The notes under the pieces are model-generated. The model did no database searches. It was not told where the DNA came from and was given only the letters and a program-made list of their open reading frames with translations. A stretch of 64,000 bases of DNA. Source: an uncultured Agathobacter sp. Its GTDB lineage: Bacteria > Bacillota > Clostridia > Lachnospirales > Lachnospiraceae. Positions 8,509 through 17,057 of the stretch are shown piece after piece (the stretch's first letter is position 1; every line of letters begins with the position of its first letter). The position numbers and the translations under genes are program-made. The stretch is taken from positions 1-64,000 of the forward strand of contig CAKRNE010000012.1 of NCBI GenBank assembly GCA_934365945.1, read 5' to 3'.

Positions 8509-9892
8509 ATTAAAATGCAATAGGAAAAGCAGGATATTTTGGAAAGTATTTATTGTAAATATAGTAATGCTTCTGATGATAGTAATTATAGCATATTTAC
8601 TATTATATTATCTGCTGCCATCATTTTATAAGAATTATAAAATAAAAGAATTCAGGCAGCTATCATCGGAGCTGATAGGACAAATAAAAGATGAGCAAAA
8701 GGAAACAGAGGCACTTTTGGCTTTTTCCGAGAGATATGATGTGGATATCATATTAAAGGATGGGCAGGATGATATTATTTTCGACTATTACAGAAGTAAT
8801 ACTATAGTTACCAATATTGATCAGGATAAAGATATGCCGGAGATATCGGTTGATACGGAGCAGGAAAAAAACAAGCCGGCTGAACTGTCTACGAGCTATG
8901 AGCTTAATAATGAGGTTAGAACCCTTTTCATAATAATACCGTTAGAGCCGATTGATGAGGCAAAAGAGGTTGTTATACAAATTTATCCGTATGCCTGTCT
9001 GGTGTGTTTTATTTTTGCATTTATTTTATCAATAGGATTCACGAATATGGTTGTAAAGCCTATTAAAATAATAAGCAAAGCAACAAAAAATATGTCAAAG
9101 CTTGAAGCTGATGCTTATATACAGATTGATTCCAGTGATGAAATAGGGGAGCTTAGCAGCGATATCAATGGACTTTACTCAGAGCTTAAGGCTACTATTG
9201 ATTCCTTGAATCAGGAGATAAATAAGTACTCTTCTGAAGAAAATAAAAAAATTAATTTTTTACGGACTATTTCTCACGAACTTAAAAATCCGCTTGCTTC
9301 CGCAAATTCTTTATTGGAGGGTGTGATATATGAGATTCCGCCATATACAGATGAGCCGAAGAAGTATTTGCTGGAGAGTAAGGAACTGATTGAGAAAGCA
9401 ATCTCTTTGACAAAAGAATCACTCAAATTTTCAACTTATAAAGATAAAGAGGAGGCTGAGGATTTTTATCTTTGCGGACTTGTAGAGGAAATTCTGTCGC
9501 AGTACAGAGTAATCATAGAGTCTAAACAGATTAAATGCAACGTAGATATAGATAGTGAATACTGTATAAGAGAAAGAAAGAATATTTTTTCAAAAGCATT
9601 ATCCAATATCATATCAAATGCAGTTAATTACACTTCAAAAAACGGAAGAATAAATATTTATTTAAAGAATAACTGTCTGTCAGTTGAAAACACATGTGTT
9701 CCGTTGAGTAACGAACAGTTGGAAAAGATATTTGAACCTTTTTATTCAGTCAACAATGACAATAAAATGTCAACAGGATTGGGATTATATATTGTAAATC
9801 AATTGTTAAACATCCTACATATCGGGTATCGGTTTGTACCATTTGATAATGGGATGAGATTTATTATAGAACTGAACAGTAAGCAGGAATAG
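8498..9892 (+). CDS. sensor histidine kinase, module 1
   Basis: This 464-residue membrane kinase has a helix at about 17-40, an extracellular sensor of about 125 residues, a second helix (about 168-190), a HAMP linker, a HisKA domain with His260 in RTISHELKNPLA, and an HATPase with NAVNYT and GLGLYIVNQ. I chose the TTG at 8498, 11 bases inside the regulator gene, because it aligns exactly with the start of the paralog at 14766. A GTG at 8483 would add five residues. It should phosphorylate the regulator at 7852 in response to an envelope signal, possibly sensed with the transporter as in other ABC/two-component modules. Confidence 0.9.
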   Translation: MENRLKCNRKSRIFWKVFIVNIVMLLMIVIIAYLLLYYLLPSFYKNYKIKEFRQLSSELIGQIKDEQKETEALLAFSERYDVDIILKDGQDDIIFDYYRSNTIVTNIDQDKDMPEISVDTEQEKNKPAELSTSYELNNEVRTLFIIIPLEPIDEAKEVVIQIYPYACLVCFIFAFILSIGFTNMVVKPIKIISKATKNMSKLEADAYIQIDSSDEIGELSSDINGLYSELKATIDSLNQEINKYSSEENKKINFLRTISHELKNPLASANSLLEGVIYEIPPYTDEPKKYLLESKELIEKAISLTKESLKFSTYKDKEEAEDFYLCGLVEEILSQYRVIIESKQIKCNVDIDSEYCIRERKNIFSKALSNIISNAVNYTSKNGRINIYLKNNCLSVENTCVPLSNEQLEKIFEPFYSVNNDNKMSTGLGLYIVNQLLNILHIGYRFVPFDNGMRFIIELNSKQE

Positions 9893-9914
9893 TGTGTCGT
9901 TGGCACACTTTTTT
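9892..9914 (+). terminator. terminator of module 1
   Basis: GTGTGTC pairs with GGCACAC (one G-T pair) around a three-base loop, and six T follow. It sits directly on the kinase stop codon and ends the regulator-kinase transcript. Confidence 0.8.
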
Positions 9915-9938
9915 GCGTTTTATATCATATTTTTGTGT

Positions 9939-9957
9939 CTACAGATAAACTACAGAT
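9939..9957 (+). promoter_or_regulatory. direct-repeat operator upstream of transporter operon 2
   Basis: This is the identical CTACAGATAAACTACAGAT seen at 4298-4316, again two octamers with 11-base period, 85 bases before the first permease gene. A possible -10 (TATAGAT, 9973-9979) lies about 16 bases downstream, so the repeats would cover the -35 position, as expected of an activator site. Confidence 0.7.
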
Positions 9958-10042
9958 TAAATCCACTTCGATTATAGATATACCCTAGATAATGTTCCTG
10001 TCATAAAAATATGCCTTAGTACAAGGCAGGAAAGGAACACAC

Positions 10043-11098
10043 ATGAAATTCATTTCAAAAGAATACCTGTTATATTATCTCCAAACTACATTTGTGGGCG
10101 TTTTTGTATTGGTTCTTCTGGCATATAATGTGGATGCAACCGAAAAGACATATCTGAATAATGGAATGTATTCAAATAACGTGTATGGAGTACAGATTGA
10201 AAATCCAAAAGAAATGCAGGGAATAGAACAGAACACTAAATTAGATGTCATGGATATCCCGGTTTCAAAGGATTTTATGATATATAAAAGTCTTATAGAA
10301 GGTGGAGATGAGATAGTAAGAGCCGTATATGGAACAGATGATGTTTTTAAGCTGGCATCGTATTTGAAGGAAGGCAGATTTTTCAATACAGATGATTACA
10401 AAAATAATACATTGACTGCGGTTATAGGCTCAGATGTTCTGCCGGAAACCTGGATAGAAAACGGAAAACGATACTATGGATATAATAAGCAGAAATATGA
10501 GGTCATAGGAATATTTAAGGAGACAGGGAGCAATCTGGATTTTGCAACATATCTGAATTTGTGCATGGTATTGCAGGATGAGAGTAATTATGGAACTTAT
10601 TATGTAGATGCAGACTCTGAGGATGTAGTTACGGATGTGATAGACAGTTTAACAAAAAAGCAGACAGAGGATTACAAAGCTGAAAAAATACCGTACAGTT
10701 CGACAACGTCATACGGCATGAGCCCTATGGAGAATACGCTGTTTATATTTGCAGTACTGGCAGGCGGATTTCATATGATACTTACATCAATATTTCTGAT
10801 AACAAGGCAGCAGTATACAGTTGCAATACAAAAGCTGTGCGGAATGACCTACAGGGATATCCTTTTAAAATACGGAAAGAGAATGACTGCTATATTTGTA
10901 TTGTCATTTGCATCGATAGTGCTGTGTATAAATTTGATGAAGACTTTCTGGGGAGATTTTTTCGCACTGGAAAGACTGGTGAACGCTCATTATGCTATTA
11001 TGGCTGGAATTATGCTTATGATATCAGTTCTGATAGTTATATGTATAGCAAATCTGACAAAGCGTGTTGACATAAGCGCAGTATTAAAAGGCAGGTGA
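10043..11098 (+). CDS. FtsX/MacB-like ABC permease A, module 2
   Basis: This 351-residue paralog of the protein at 4417 has the same one-plus-three membrane helix layout and an extracellular segment KEGRFFNTDDYKNNTLTAVI matching that of module 1. The last helices end VDISAVLKGR, against IDISASLKNR in module 1. A GGAAAGGA site lies before the ATG. It is the first gene of operon 2. The extracellular domains differ much more than the helices, so the two modules may recognise different molecules. This is inference from reading the two sequences side by side. Confidence 0.8.
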   Translation: MKFISKEYLLYYLQTTFVGVFVLVLLAYNVDATEKTYLNNGMYSNNVYGVQIENPKEMQGIEQNTKLDVMDIPVSKDFMIYKSLIEGGDEIVRAVYGTDDVFKLASYLKEGRFFNTDDYKNNTLTAVIGSDVLPETWIENGKRYYGYNKQKYEVIGIFKETGSNLDFATYLNLCMVLQDESNYGTYYVDADSEDVVTDVIDSLTKKQTEDYKAEKIPYSSTTSYGMSPMENTLFIFAVLAGGFHMILTSIFLITRQQYTVAIQKLCGMTYRDILLKYGKRMTAIFVLSFASIVLCINLMKTFWGDFFALERLVNAHYAIMAGIMLMISVLIVICIANLTKRVDISAVLKGR

Positions 11099-11102
11099 TA
11101 GT

Positions 11103-12443
11103 GTGGGTAAGATAATCTGGCATGAGATAAAATACAGTCTGGCAAAAAATTTCAGGGAATTTGTGTTGCTGGTAATGGCATTTGCCTGCTCCTGCATAGC
11201 GATCAATATAACCCTGACCAATTTCATTGAGAGCAAAAATGAAGCAGCATCTGCAAAAGAAAGCTATGGAGATCAGACGTTTTATAAATTATCGTTAAAC
11301 GGAGAAGATTCTGTTTATCAGAGAGTTTTTGGAGATGATTATACGGATGAGACAAAGGATATATTTGAAGAACTTGAAGCTGATAAGGATTTCAGGTATT
11401 TATACAGAACAACTTTTGATATCTCTTTTAGGGATAAATCATCTTCCGATACTAAGAATATAAAATATCCAAAAGAAGCCTGCAGTGGTTATGGGGAAGA
11501 ATATTATGATGATACATATTTTACCGGGAACAACGATTTATATTTAAAAGGTGTTTTTGCAGATAAACTGTTTTGTGAAGAAAAAAATATACATCTGGCT
11601 GATGGAGAATGGTTTTCTGATAATGATTTTTATGTTAAATCCGCAGAAAATATGGAGTTGCCCGTTATTCTTGGGGCAAAATACAGGCAGATGTATAAGG
11701 TTGGTGATGTGATAAACAATGCGAATATATGGGGAGCTGAAAATGTTACATTCAGAGTAAAGGGAATATTTCAGCAGGGAAGTTATTTTTATGACAACAA
11801 TAATGATAAAGTCGATTTAGATGCATATATGGTCATACCTGATGCGAAACCTACATATTCATACGATCAGGCCAATGAGATCGATAAGACATTTTATAAC
11901 GAAACGTATGGTAAGGTGCTTATGAATGCAAGAATAGTATGTGAAAGCAAAAAAGCTGATGAAGTCAGAGCGCGTATATATGAGATTTTACATGATCATG
12001 AATTGTATGAGATGAAAGTCTTTGACGAAAGTGGTGGTTCGAGAACATATATAGCATCAATGAAAGAACTGGTAAAAACTTCGGGTGTAATAACACTGTT
12101 CATGCTGATACTTGGAACTGTCATGTTTGCTATGCAGTCATATTACAAGCTGATAAAGCGCAAAAAGACATATGCGGTCTACATACTGAATGGAATAACG
12201 AAAAAGCAGATACTAATGATGCTTGTCATGGATTCACTGCTTGTATTTGGAGTGGCAGATATCCTGTTTGCAATCATATATGGTATCAACATGATGCATC
12301 CGATGTTTGTATGGGGAATAACCGGCTATACAATCCCGGTTATTATATTCTTACAGGTTATATCAATGCTTTTTATGACGCTGTTCGGATATTATCAGAT
12401 GAACAAAATGCAGATGGTTACATGTTTACGTGAACACGAGTGA
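11103..12443 (+). CDS. FtsX/MacB-like ABC permease B, module 2
   Basis: This 446-residue paralog of the 5487 gene starts with a GTG at 11103, four bases after permease A. It has an N-terminal helix with CSCIAINITLTNFIE, closely like CIAINIALTNYIK in module 1, a large extracellular domain, and three C-terminal helices. GSYFYDNNNDK matches NSYFYDNNNDK in the paralog. It pairs with permease A to form the membrane part of a MacB-like transporter. Confidence 0.8.
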   Translation: MGKIIWHEIKYSLAKNFREFVLLVMAFACSCIAINITLTNFIESKNEAASAKESYGDQTFYKLSLNGEDSVYQRVFGDDYTDETKDIFEELEADKDFRYLYRTTFDISFRDKSSSDTKNIKYPKEACSGYGEEYYDDTYFTGNNDLYLKGVFADKLFCEEKNIHLADGEWFSDNDFYVKSAENMELPVILGAKYRQMYKVGDVINNANIWGAENVTFRVKGIFQQGSYFYDNNNDKVDLDAYMVIPDAKPTYSYDQANEIDKTFYNETYGKVLMNARIVCESKKADEVRARIYEILHDHELYEMKVFDESGGSRTYIASMKELVKTSGVITLFMLILGTVMFAMQSYYKLIKRKKTYAVYILNGITKKQILMMLVMDSLLVFGVADILFAIIYGINMMHPMFVWGITGYTIPVIIFLQVISMLFMTLFGYYQMNKMQMVTCLREHE

Positions 12444-12453
12444 GGAAAAAAAT

Positions 12454-13128
12454 ATGGAATTATTGTCTTTAGAAAATGCGAGCAGGCATTACGGAAAAAA
12501 ATCGCAGATAACAGCGCTGGATGATTTCTCAGTGCGGATAGAGAAAGGAGAAATGCTGGCACTTATGGGAAAATCAGGTTCCGGCAAGTCTACTGTCTTA
12601 AATATAATATCAGGTATCGATGAGCCTGATTCGGGAACTTATTGTTTTGAAGGCGAGGATATATCAAGGAAAAAGGGAGATGCCATGACGATGTTCAGAC
12701 GCAAAAATATTGGAATAGTCATGCAGCATTTTGCACTTGTGGATGATATGGACTGCTTTGAAAATATAGCGCTGCCGCTTAGACTGGCAAGAGTAAATAA
12801 AAAGGAAATATCAAGGCGGGTAAACGAGGTGGCACAAAAGCTTGATATTACATCCAAATTAAAAAAATTACCGAAGGAGTTGTCAGGTGGTGAGGCACAA
12901 AGAGTGGCGATAGCCAGGGCTATTATAAGTGAGCCGAAACTAATTCTGGCAGATGAGCCGACAGGCGCACTGGATGAAGAAAACAGTGCGAGGATAATGG
13001 ATATTTTTAAACAATTAAATGAATCAGGTATCACATTACTTATAGTGACACATGATCCTGGTGTGGCGGCAAAATGCAAGCGCACTATATGGATTAAGGA
13101 TGGCAGAAATGCAGGAATGGAGGAATAA
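12454..13128 (+). CDS. ABC transporter ATP-binding protein, module 2
   Basis: This 224-residue LolD/MacB-type ATPase has Walker A GKSGSGKST (39-47), signature LSGGEAQR, Walker B LILADEPTGALDE and VTHD. An in-frame ATG at 12430 would overlap permease B by 14 bases. I prefer the ATG at 12454, which has a GTGAGGAAA site in front and aligns with the paralog at 6840. It energises permeases A and B of module 2. Confidence 0.92.
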   Translation: MELLSLENASRHYGKKSQITALDDFSVRIEKGEMLALMGKSGSGKSTVLNIISGIDEPDSGTYCFEGEDISRKKGDAMTMFRRKNIGIVMQHFALVDDMDCFENIALPLRLARVNKKEISRRVNEVAQKLDITSKLKKLPKELSGGEAQRVAIARAIISEPKLILADEPTGALDEENSARIMDIFKQLNESGITLLIVTHDPGVAAKCKRTIWIKDGRNAGMEE

Positions 13129-13129
13129 A

Positions 13130-13336
13130 ATGAAGAATTTTAAAATTGCAATGGCAGCTATGGCGATAACTGTATCAATGCTTGCTTTGACTACCTGCGG
13201 AGGCAATGGGCAGGCAGGAAAGCAGAAGGAAGCGGAATCACAGGCTGCTGAGGAAAATGTACAGTATGAAAAGACGGTAACTGTAGATGATACATCAAGT
13301 GATACAAGCTTCAGTGACAGTGTAAAGGTTGATTAG
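13130..13336 (+). CDS. small secreted lipoprotein of module 2
   Basis: This 68-residue protein has a signal peptide and a lipobox-like LTTC before GGNG, then an acidic, Gln/Glu-rich tail ending in KTVTVDDTSSDTSFS. The VDDT motif and the position after the ATPase match the lipoprotein at 7525. It starts one base after the ATPase stop with a GGAGGAAT site. Its stop overlaps by four bases the stop of the convergent kinase gene, and no terminator lies between them. Function unknown. Confidence 0.7.
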   Translation: MKNFKIAMAAMAITVSMLALTTCGGNGQAGKQKEAESQAAEENVQYEKTVTVDDTSSDTSFSDSVKVD

Positions 13337-14766
13337 CTGTCAATATTTCTTAATAGCATGACAAACTGCATACCATCACCCTCCGGAGTGGATTCAAACC
13401 GGTATCTGATTCTTAATATATTCAGAAACTGGTTTATGATATACAGACCAAAACCGCTTGAGGCAGAACTCTTTGGATTTCCTGAATAGTCTGCCGAAAA
13501 AATGCGGGACAGCTCCGCTTCGGAAAGTGGTGTGCAGGTATTTCTGAAAATAAGTTCATTTCCGGAGCAGATTATATCTATCGAGCCGGATTTTGGTGTA
13601 TAATTTACAGCATTAGACATAAGATTTGAGATTACTCTGGCAAACATTTCACGTCGGGTGTTTATGGTCATTTCCTCCGGGATGGTTACTGATAATGCAA
13701 TGTGCTTTGCCTTTATCAGTGGGAAATATCCCAAAGCTCCCTCTCTAAACAATTCATACAGATTACAGTCCTCGGTCTTTTTTGACATTGAATTTCTTGA
13801 AAAATCCAGTAATTCTTTAGTTAATTGAATTGATTTTTCCAATTGTTCTTTACATTCTGTTAAATATTTGTGCTGATCGTCACAGTAAGGCGATACTTCA
13901 TACAGTATTCCATCTAAAAGTGCGTTTGCAGCAGCAAGAGGTGTTTTTAGCTCGTGTGACAGAGTGCGGAATTCGTCCAACTGTCTGTTTTCAGCAGCGA
14001 GTATATGATCCAGCTCGTGCTTTAGTGCATTGATTGTTGAGTTTAATTCGCTATACAAAAAGTTGATATCCTCTGCAAGCAGACCTACTTCATCCCTTGA
14101 ATGTATATTGATAAAACAATCAGGCTCAAGCTGTGCCATGCCGCGTGTTTTGTCTCTGATCTTCTGTATTGGGCGGGCAAACTGCCATGAAAAAATAAAC
14201 GCCAGAACAAAAGAAAAAAGTATGCAGATTATTGCGGCAATAGGAAAAATATGCACAATCACTATTTTAGCTTCGCTTAATGGCTGCATAGGAACAGAAA
14301 CCGTCAGATTTCTGCTTTTTCCCTGTAGTGAGTAATCATATGAAAGCTTAAGCCCATTTGAATTTTCGGAGTTTTCCCCATCGGCCTGTTCGATAGAAAG
14401 CTCGGTGGAGTCTGTATCTCCCATAAAAGCTGTGTCCTCCTGTACTGTCAGTGCGGATTCATAGGAATAGCTTAATAAAACATTTCCATCGTTATCATAA
14501 AGCATTATGGAGACATTGTTTGCCTTTGCAAAGTCCAAAAGCAGCTTTCCCTCCATTTTATCTGAGCCGGATTCTTTTATATCGTCTATGAGAGATTCGA
14601 TAAGCGCGTCAAACTGTCCGGTTTTGTACTTTTCATAGTAATGCGGCAATAAAAAATATAAAAGTACGTATGATATGACTGTGATTGTAAGTAAAAGGAT
14701 AATTGCCGCCAGACAGCTTTTCCAGAATATATTTATTTTAGGCTTTTTTGTTATTTTCATGCTCAA
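13333..14766 (-). CDS. sensor histidine kinase, module 2
   Basis: This 477-residue membrane kinase is paralogous to the one at 8498. It has a first helix (about 17-40), an extracellular sensor of about 130 residues richer in acidic residues, a second helix, HAMP, HisKA with the histidine in RTLSHELKTPLAAANALL, and HATPase with NAVNYTPKSG and GFGLYIINQFL. It overlaps the regulator gene by four bases. The G-box reads SGFGLY against TGLGLY in module 1. It converges on the lipoprotein of operon 2. Confidence 0.9.
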   Translation of the reverse strand: MSMKITKKPKINIFWKSCLAAIILLLTITVISYVLLYFLLPHYYEKYKTGQFDALIESLIDDIKESGSDKMEGKLLLDFAKANNVSIMLYDNDGNVLLSYSYESALTVQEDTAFMGDTDSTELSIEQADGENSENSNGLKLSYDYSLQGKSRNLTVSVPMQPLSEAKIVIVHIFPIAAIICILFSFVLAFIFSWQFARPIQKIRDKTRGMAQLEPDCFINIHSRDEVGLLAEDINFLYSELNSTINALKHELDHILAAENRQLDEFRTLSHELKTPLAAANALLDGILYEVSPYCDDQHKYLTECKEQLEKSIQLTKELLDFSRNSMSKKTEDCNLYELFREGALGYFPLIKAKHIALSVTIPEEMTINTRREMFARVISNLMSNAVNYTPKSGSIDIICSGNELIFRNTCTPLSEAELSRIFSADYSGNPKSSASSGFGLYIINQFLNILRIRYRFESTPEGDGMQFVMLLRNIDS

Positions 14767-15425
14767 TTCTCCATATTAAGCCGGTATCCGACACCTTTTA
14801 TAGTGATGATAAGTTCGTTGTCAAGTTTGCGTCTTAAATTTTTGATATGGGAATCAAGCAGACGATCTTCGTCGGTATACTCATATCCCCATACCAGCTC
14901 CATGAGTCTGCGGCGTGGTACGGTGAGCCCTTTATTGTCAAAAAGACAGCGTATTATATTCATTTCACGCGCGGTAAGGGAAACGGCAGGCTGATCTTCT
15001 TTATAAACGAGAAGATTGTTAAAATCAAACTGATATCCATGAATAGTAATTATCTCTTCATTACCGTAAATCCGTTCAATAAGGGCTGAAATACGTTTTA
15101 CCATGACCACCGGGGAAACCGGCTTATCAACATATTCGTCTGCTTTCAGATCAAATGATTGAATTTGTGTAAATTCGTCATTTAAGGCTGTCAGTACGAT
15201 TACCGGGATACTGCTGTTTTTTCGAAGTTCTTTTAAAAAGCCCAGTCCGCTGCCATCGGGCAGCATCAGATCGAGCACAACAAGGTGAAAGGTGTTATTT
15301 ATGGCATTTTGTGCCTCGGCGATATTGTATGCGGAAAATACCTCGTAATTTTCTTTTCTTAGGAAATTGGCCAGTACGTCATTTTGTGTGTGATCGTCCT
15401 CGACTATAAGTATTTTTTTATTCAT
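14763..15425 (-). CDS. OmpR-family response regulator, module 2
   Basis: This 220-residue regulator has phosphoacceptor Asp52 in LVVLDLMLPDG, Lys in YVDKPVSPVVM, and a C-terminal winged helix ending ITIKGVGYRLNMEN. I start it at the ATG at 15425, behind AAAGAGG; upstream in-frame codons lack a ribosome site and are not in the paralog. Gene order is regulator then kinase, as in module 1, but on the opposite strand. The near-identical DNA-recognition region in the two regulators and the identical operators suggest cross-regulation. Confidence 0.92.
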   Translation of the reverse strand: MNKKILIVEDDHTQNDVLANFLRKENYEVFSAYNIAEAQNAINNTFHLVVLDLMLPDGSGLGFLKELRKNSSIPVIVLTALNDEFTQIQSFDLKADEYVDKPVSPVVMVKRISALIERIYGNEEIITIHGYQFDFNNLLVYKEDQPAVSLTAREMNIIRCLFDNKGLTVPRRRLMELVWGYEYTDEDRLLDSHIKNLRRKLDNELIITIKGVGYRLNMEN

Positions 15426-15505
15426 ATGATTTAATCCTCTTTGTTTTATATATAGTTTATCATTTTTATAAGAGATATGAAATACAGAAATTTTCAAACT
15501 TTACC

Positions 15506-15534
15506 TTGACAAAGTGACAAAAAGAGCATAAAGT
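15506..15534 (+). promoter_or_regulatory. predicted promoter of Trp T-box transcript
   Basis: TTGACA (15506-15511), a 17-base spacer and TAAAGT (15529-15534) lie just before the start of the T-box leader. Confidence 0.55.
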
Positions 15535-15544
15535 ATATTAAAAG

Positions 15545-15855
15545 TTTAATTTAACAGTGTTTCAAAACCGATGAGAAAGAAGAGTAGACCTTTCCGGATA
15601 TCTCAGAGAGCTGCAGATGGTGGGATTGCAGTATGGATGGATTTGTTGAATGGCCTTTCGAGGGTGATCCGAAGCGTTTGATTGTGTATAGCATAGTTTT
15701 TACGATTAAATCAGTAGGCGTCACCGGGAACCGAACCCGTTATCATTTCGGCATGTATATTAGTACATGACAGAGTGGACAATTCGTCAAATTGAGTGGT
15801 ACCGCGATAATAAGAATTTATTACCGTCTCAAGCATTAGCTTGAGGCGGTTTTTT
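15545..15855 (+). promoter_or_regulatory. T-box riboswitch, Trp (UGG) specifier
   Basis: The leader opens with CGATGAGAAAGAAGAGTAGA, the conserved base of stem I. It continues through CAGAGAG and the specifier region GAA-TGG-CCTTTCGAG, with TGG at 15651-15653, and reaches the T-box GAGTGGTACCGCG (15794-15806). A terminator follows: CCGTCTCAAGC (15824-15834), loop ATTA, GCTTGAGGCGG (15839-15849) and six T. Uncharged tRNA-Trp should pair with the specifier and, by its NCCA end, with TGGT of the antiterminator, allowing transcription of the transporter genes. The Trp specifier agrees with a tryptophan-type importer downstream. Confidence 0.92.
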
Positions 15856-15994
15856 GCATAAACACCCACATGATGAAATGTCGTTAGCGCAAATTTGATT
15901 TGAGGCTATGACATCTGGCTTGTTGCGGCAGGTTTATGAGAAAATCGCGAACATCGGGAAACAAACACTTCACAAAGAAAGTGAGGAATTCAAT

Positions 15995-17023
15995 ATGAAA
16001 AAGAAAGTATTATCAGTAATTTTAGCAGCAGTTTGCACCATGGGCCTTATGGCAGGCTGTGGAGCAGAGGGTTCAAAGGGCTCTACACAGAGTGGCGCAA
16101 AGGGTGACAGCTACACAGTAGGTATTTCGCAGTTTGCAGAGCATGGCTCTCTTGACAACTGCAGGGAGGGCTTCTTAGAGGGCCTCAAGGAAGAGGGCAT
16201 TGAGGAAGGTAAAAACCTAAAGGTTGATTACCAGAATGCACAGACAGATACCGGTACAGCAAGCACTATTGCAGACAGCTTCGTATCTGAGAAGGTTGAT
16301 ATGATTTGTGCCATCGCTACACCATGTGCAGCCAGCGCCTACAATTCAGCTATGAATGCAGACATTCCAATAGTATACACAGCAGTTTCAGATCCTGTTG
16401 TAGCAGGTCTTGCTAAGGAGGACGGCTCAAGTGTCGGAAATATCACAGGTTCATCAGACGTGCTTCCTGTTGAGGAGCAGCTTAAGATGATCAGACAGAT
16501 GATGCCGGATGCTAAGAAAATCGGTATTCTATACACCACAAGTGAGGCAAATTCATGCAGCACCATTGAGGAGTACAAAAAGCTTGCTGATAAATATGAT
16601 TTTGAAATCGTTGATACCGGAATAAACACATCAGCAGATATTGAGATTGCAGCATCAGATCTTGTTTCCAAGGTTGACTGCCTGTGCAACCTCACAGACA
16701 ACACAGTAGTAAATGCACTCCAAACTGTTCTCGACAAGGCAAATGGAGCAAAGATTCCGGTATTCGGAAGTGAAATTGAGCAGGTTAAATCAGGCTGTGT
16801 CGCTTCAATGGGAATTGATTACTACCAGCTTGGAATCAAGACAGGAAAGATGGCAGCAAAGATTTTAAAGGGTGAGGAGAAAGCCTCTGACACTCCGTTT
16901 ATCACAGCTTCAAAGGCAGAGCTTTATGTAAACACTGCAGCAGCAGACAAGATTGGCATGACACTTGATGCAGATTATATCAAGGATGCAGCCGAGACAT
17001 TTGATAAGATTGAAGTAAAATAG
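15995..17023 (+). CDS. trpX: tryptophan-type ABC transporter substrate-binding lipoprotein
   Basis: This 342-residue protein has a signal peptide with lipobox LMAGCGAEG, so it is membrane-anchored outside the cell. The rest is an ABC_sub_bind (DUF534-like) periplasmic-binding fold, with YTVGISQFAEHGSLDNCREG and ITGSSDVLPVEEQLKMI. I start it at the ATG at 15995 with GTGAGGAA upstream; an earlier in-frame ATG at 15908 has no ribosome site and would hide the signal peptide. It is the first gene after the Trp T-box, which points to tryptophan or a precursor as ligand. The symbol follows the TrpXYZ naming and is inference. Confidence 0.85.
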   Translation: MKKKVLSVILAAVCTMGLMAGCGAEGSKGSTQSGAKGDSYTVGISQFAEHGSLDNCREGFLEGLKEEGIEEGKNLKVDYQNAQTDTGTASTIADSFVSEKVDMICAIATPCAASAYNSAMNADIPIVYTAVSDPVVAGLAKEDGSSVGNITGSSDVLPVEEQLKMIRQMMPDAKKIGILYTTSEANSCSTIEEYKKLADKYDFEIVDTGINTSADIEIAASDLVSKVDCLCNLTDNTVVNALQTVLDKANGAKIPVFGSEIEQVKSGCVASMGIDYYQLGIKTGKMAAKILKGEEKASDTPFITASKAELYVNTAAADKIGMTLDADYIKDAAETFDKIEVK

Positions 17024-17057
17024 TTACGTTGATTTTTAAAGCAGGGGAGGATACACC

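Noticed and set aside
9902..9918. sigma-54-like TGGCAC...TTGC
   Set aside because: It is the right arm and T-run of a terminator, and the spacing does not match the consensus.
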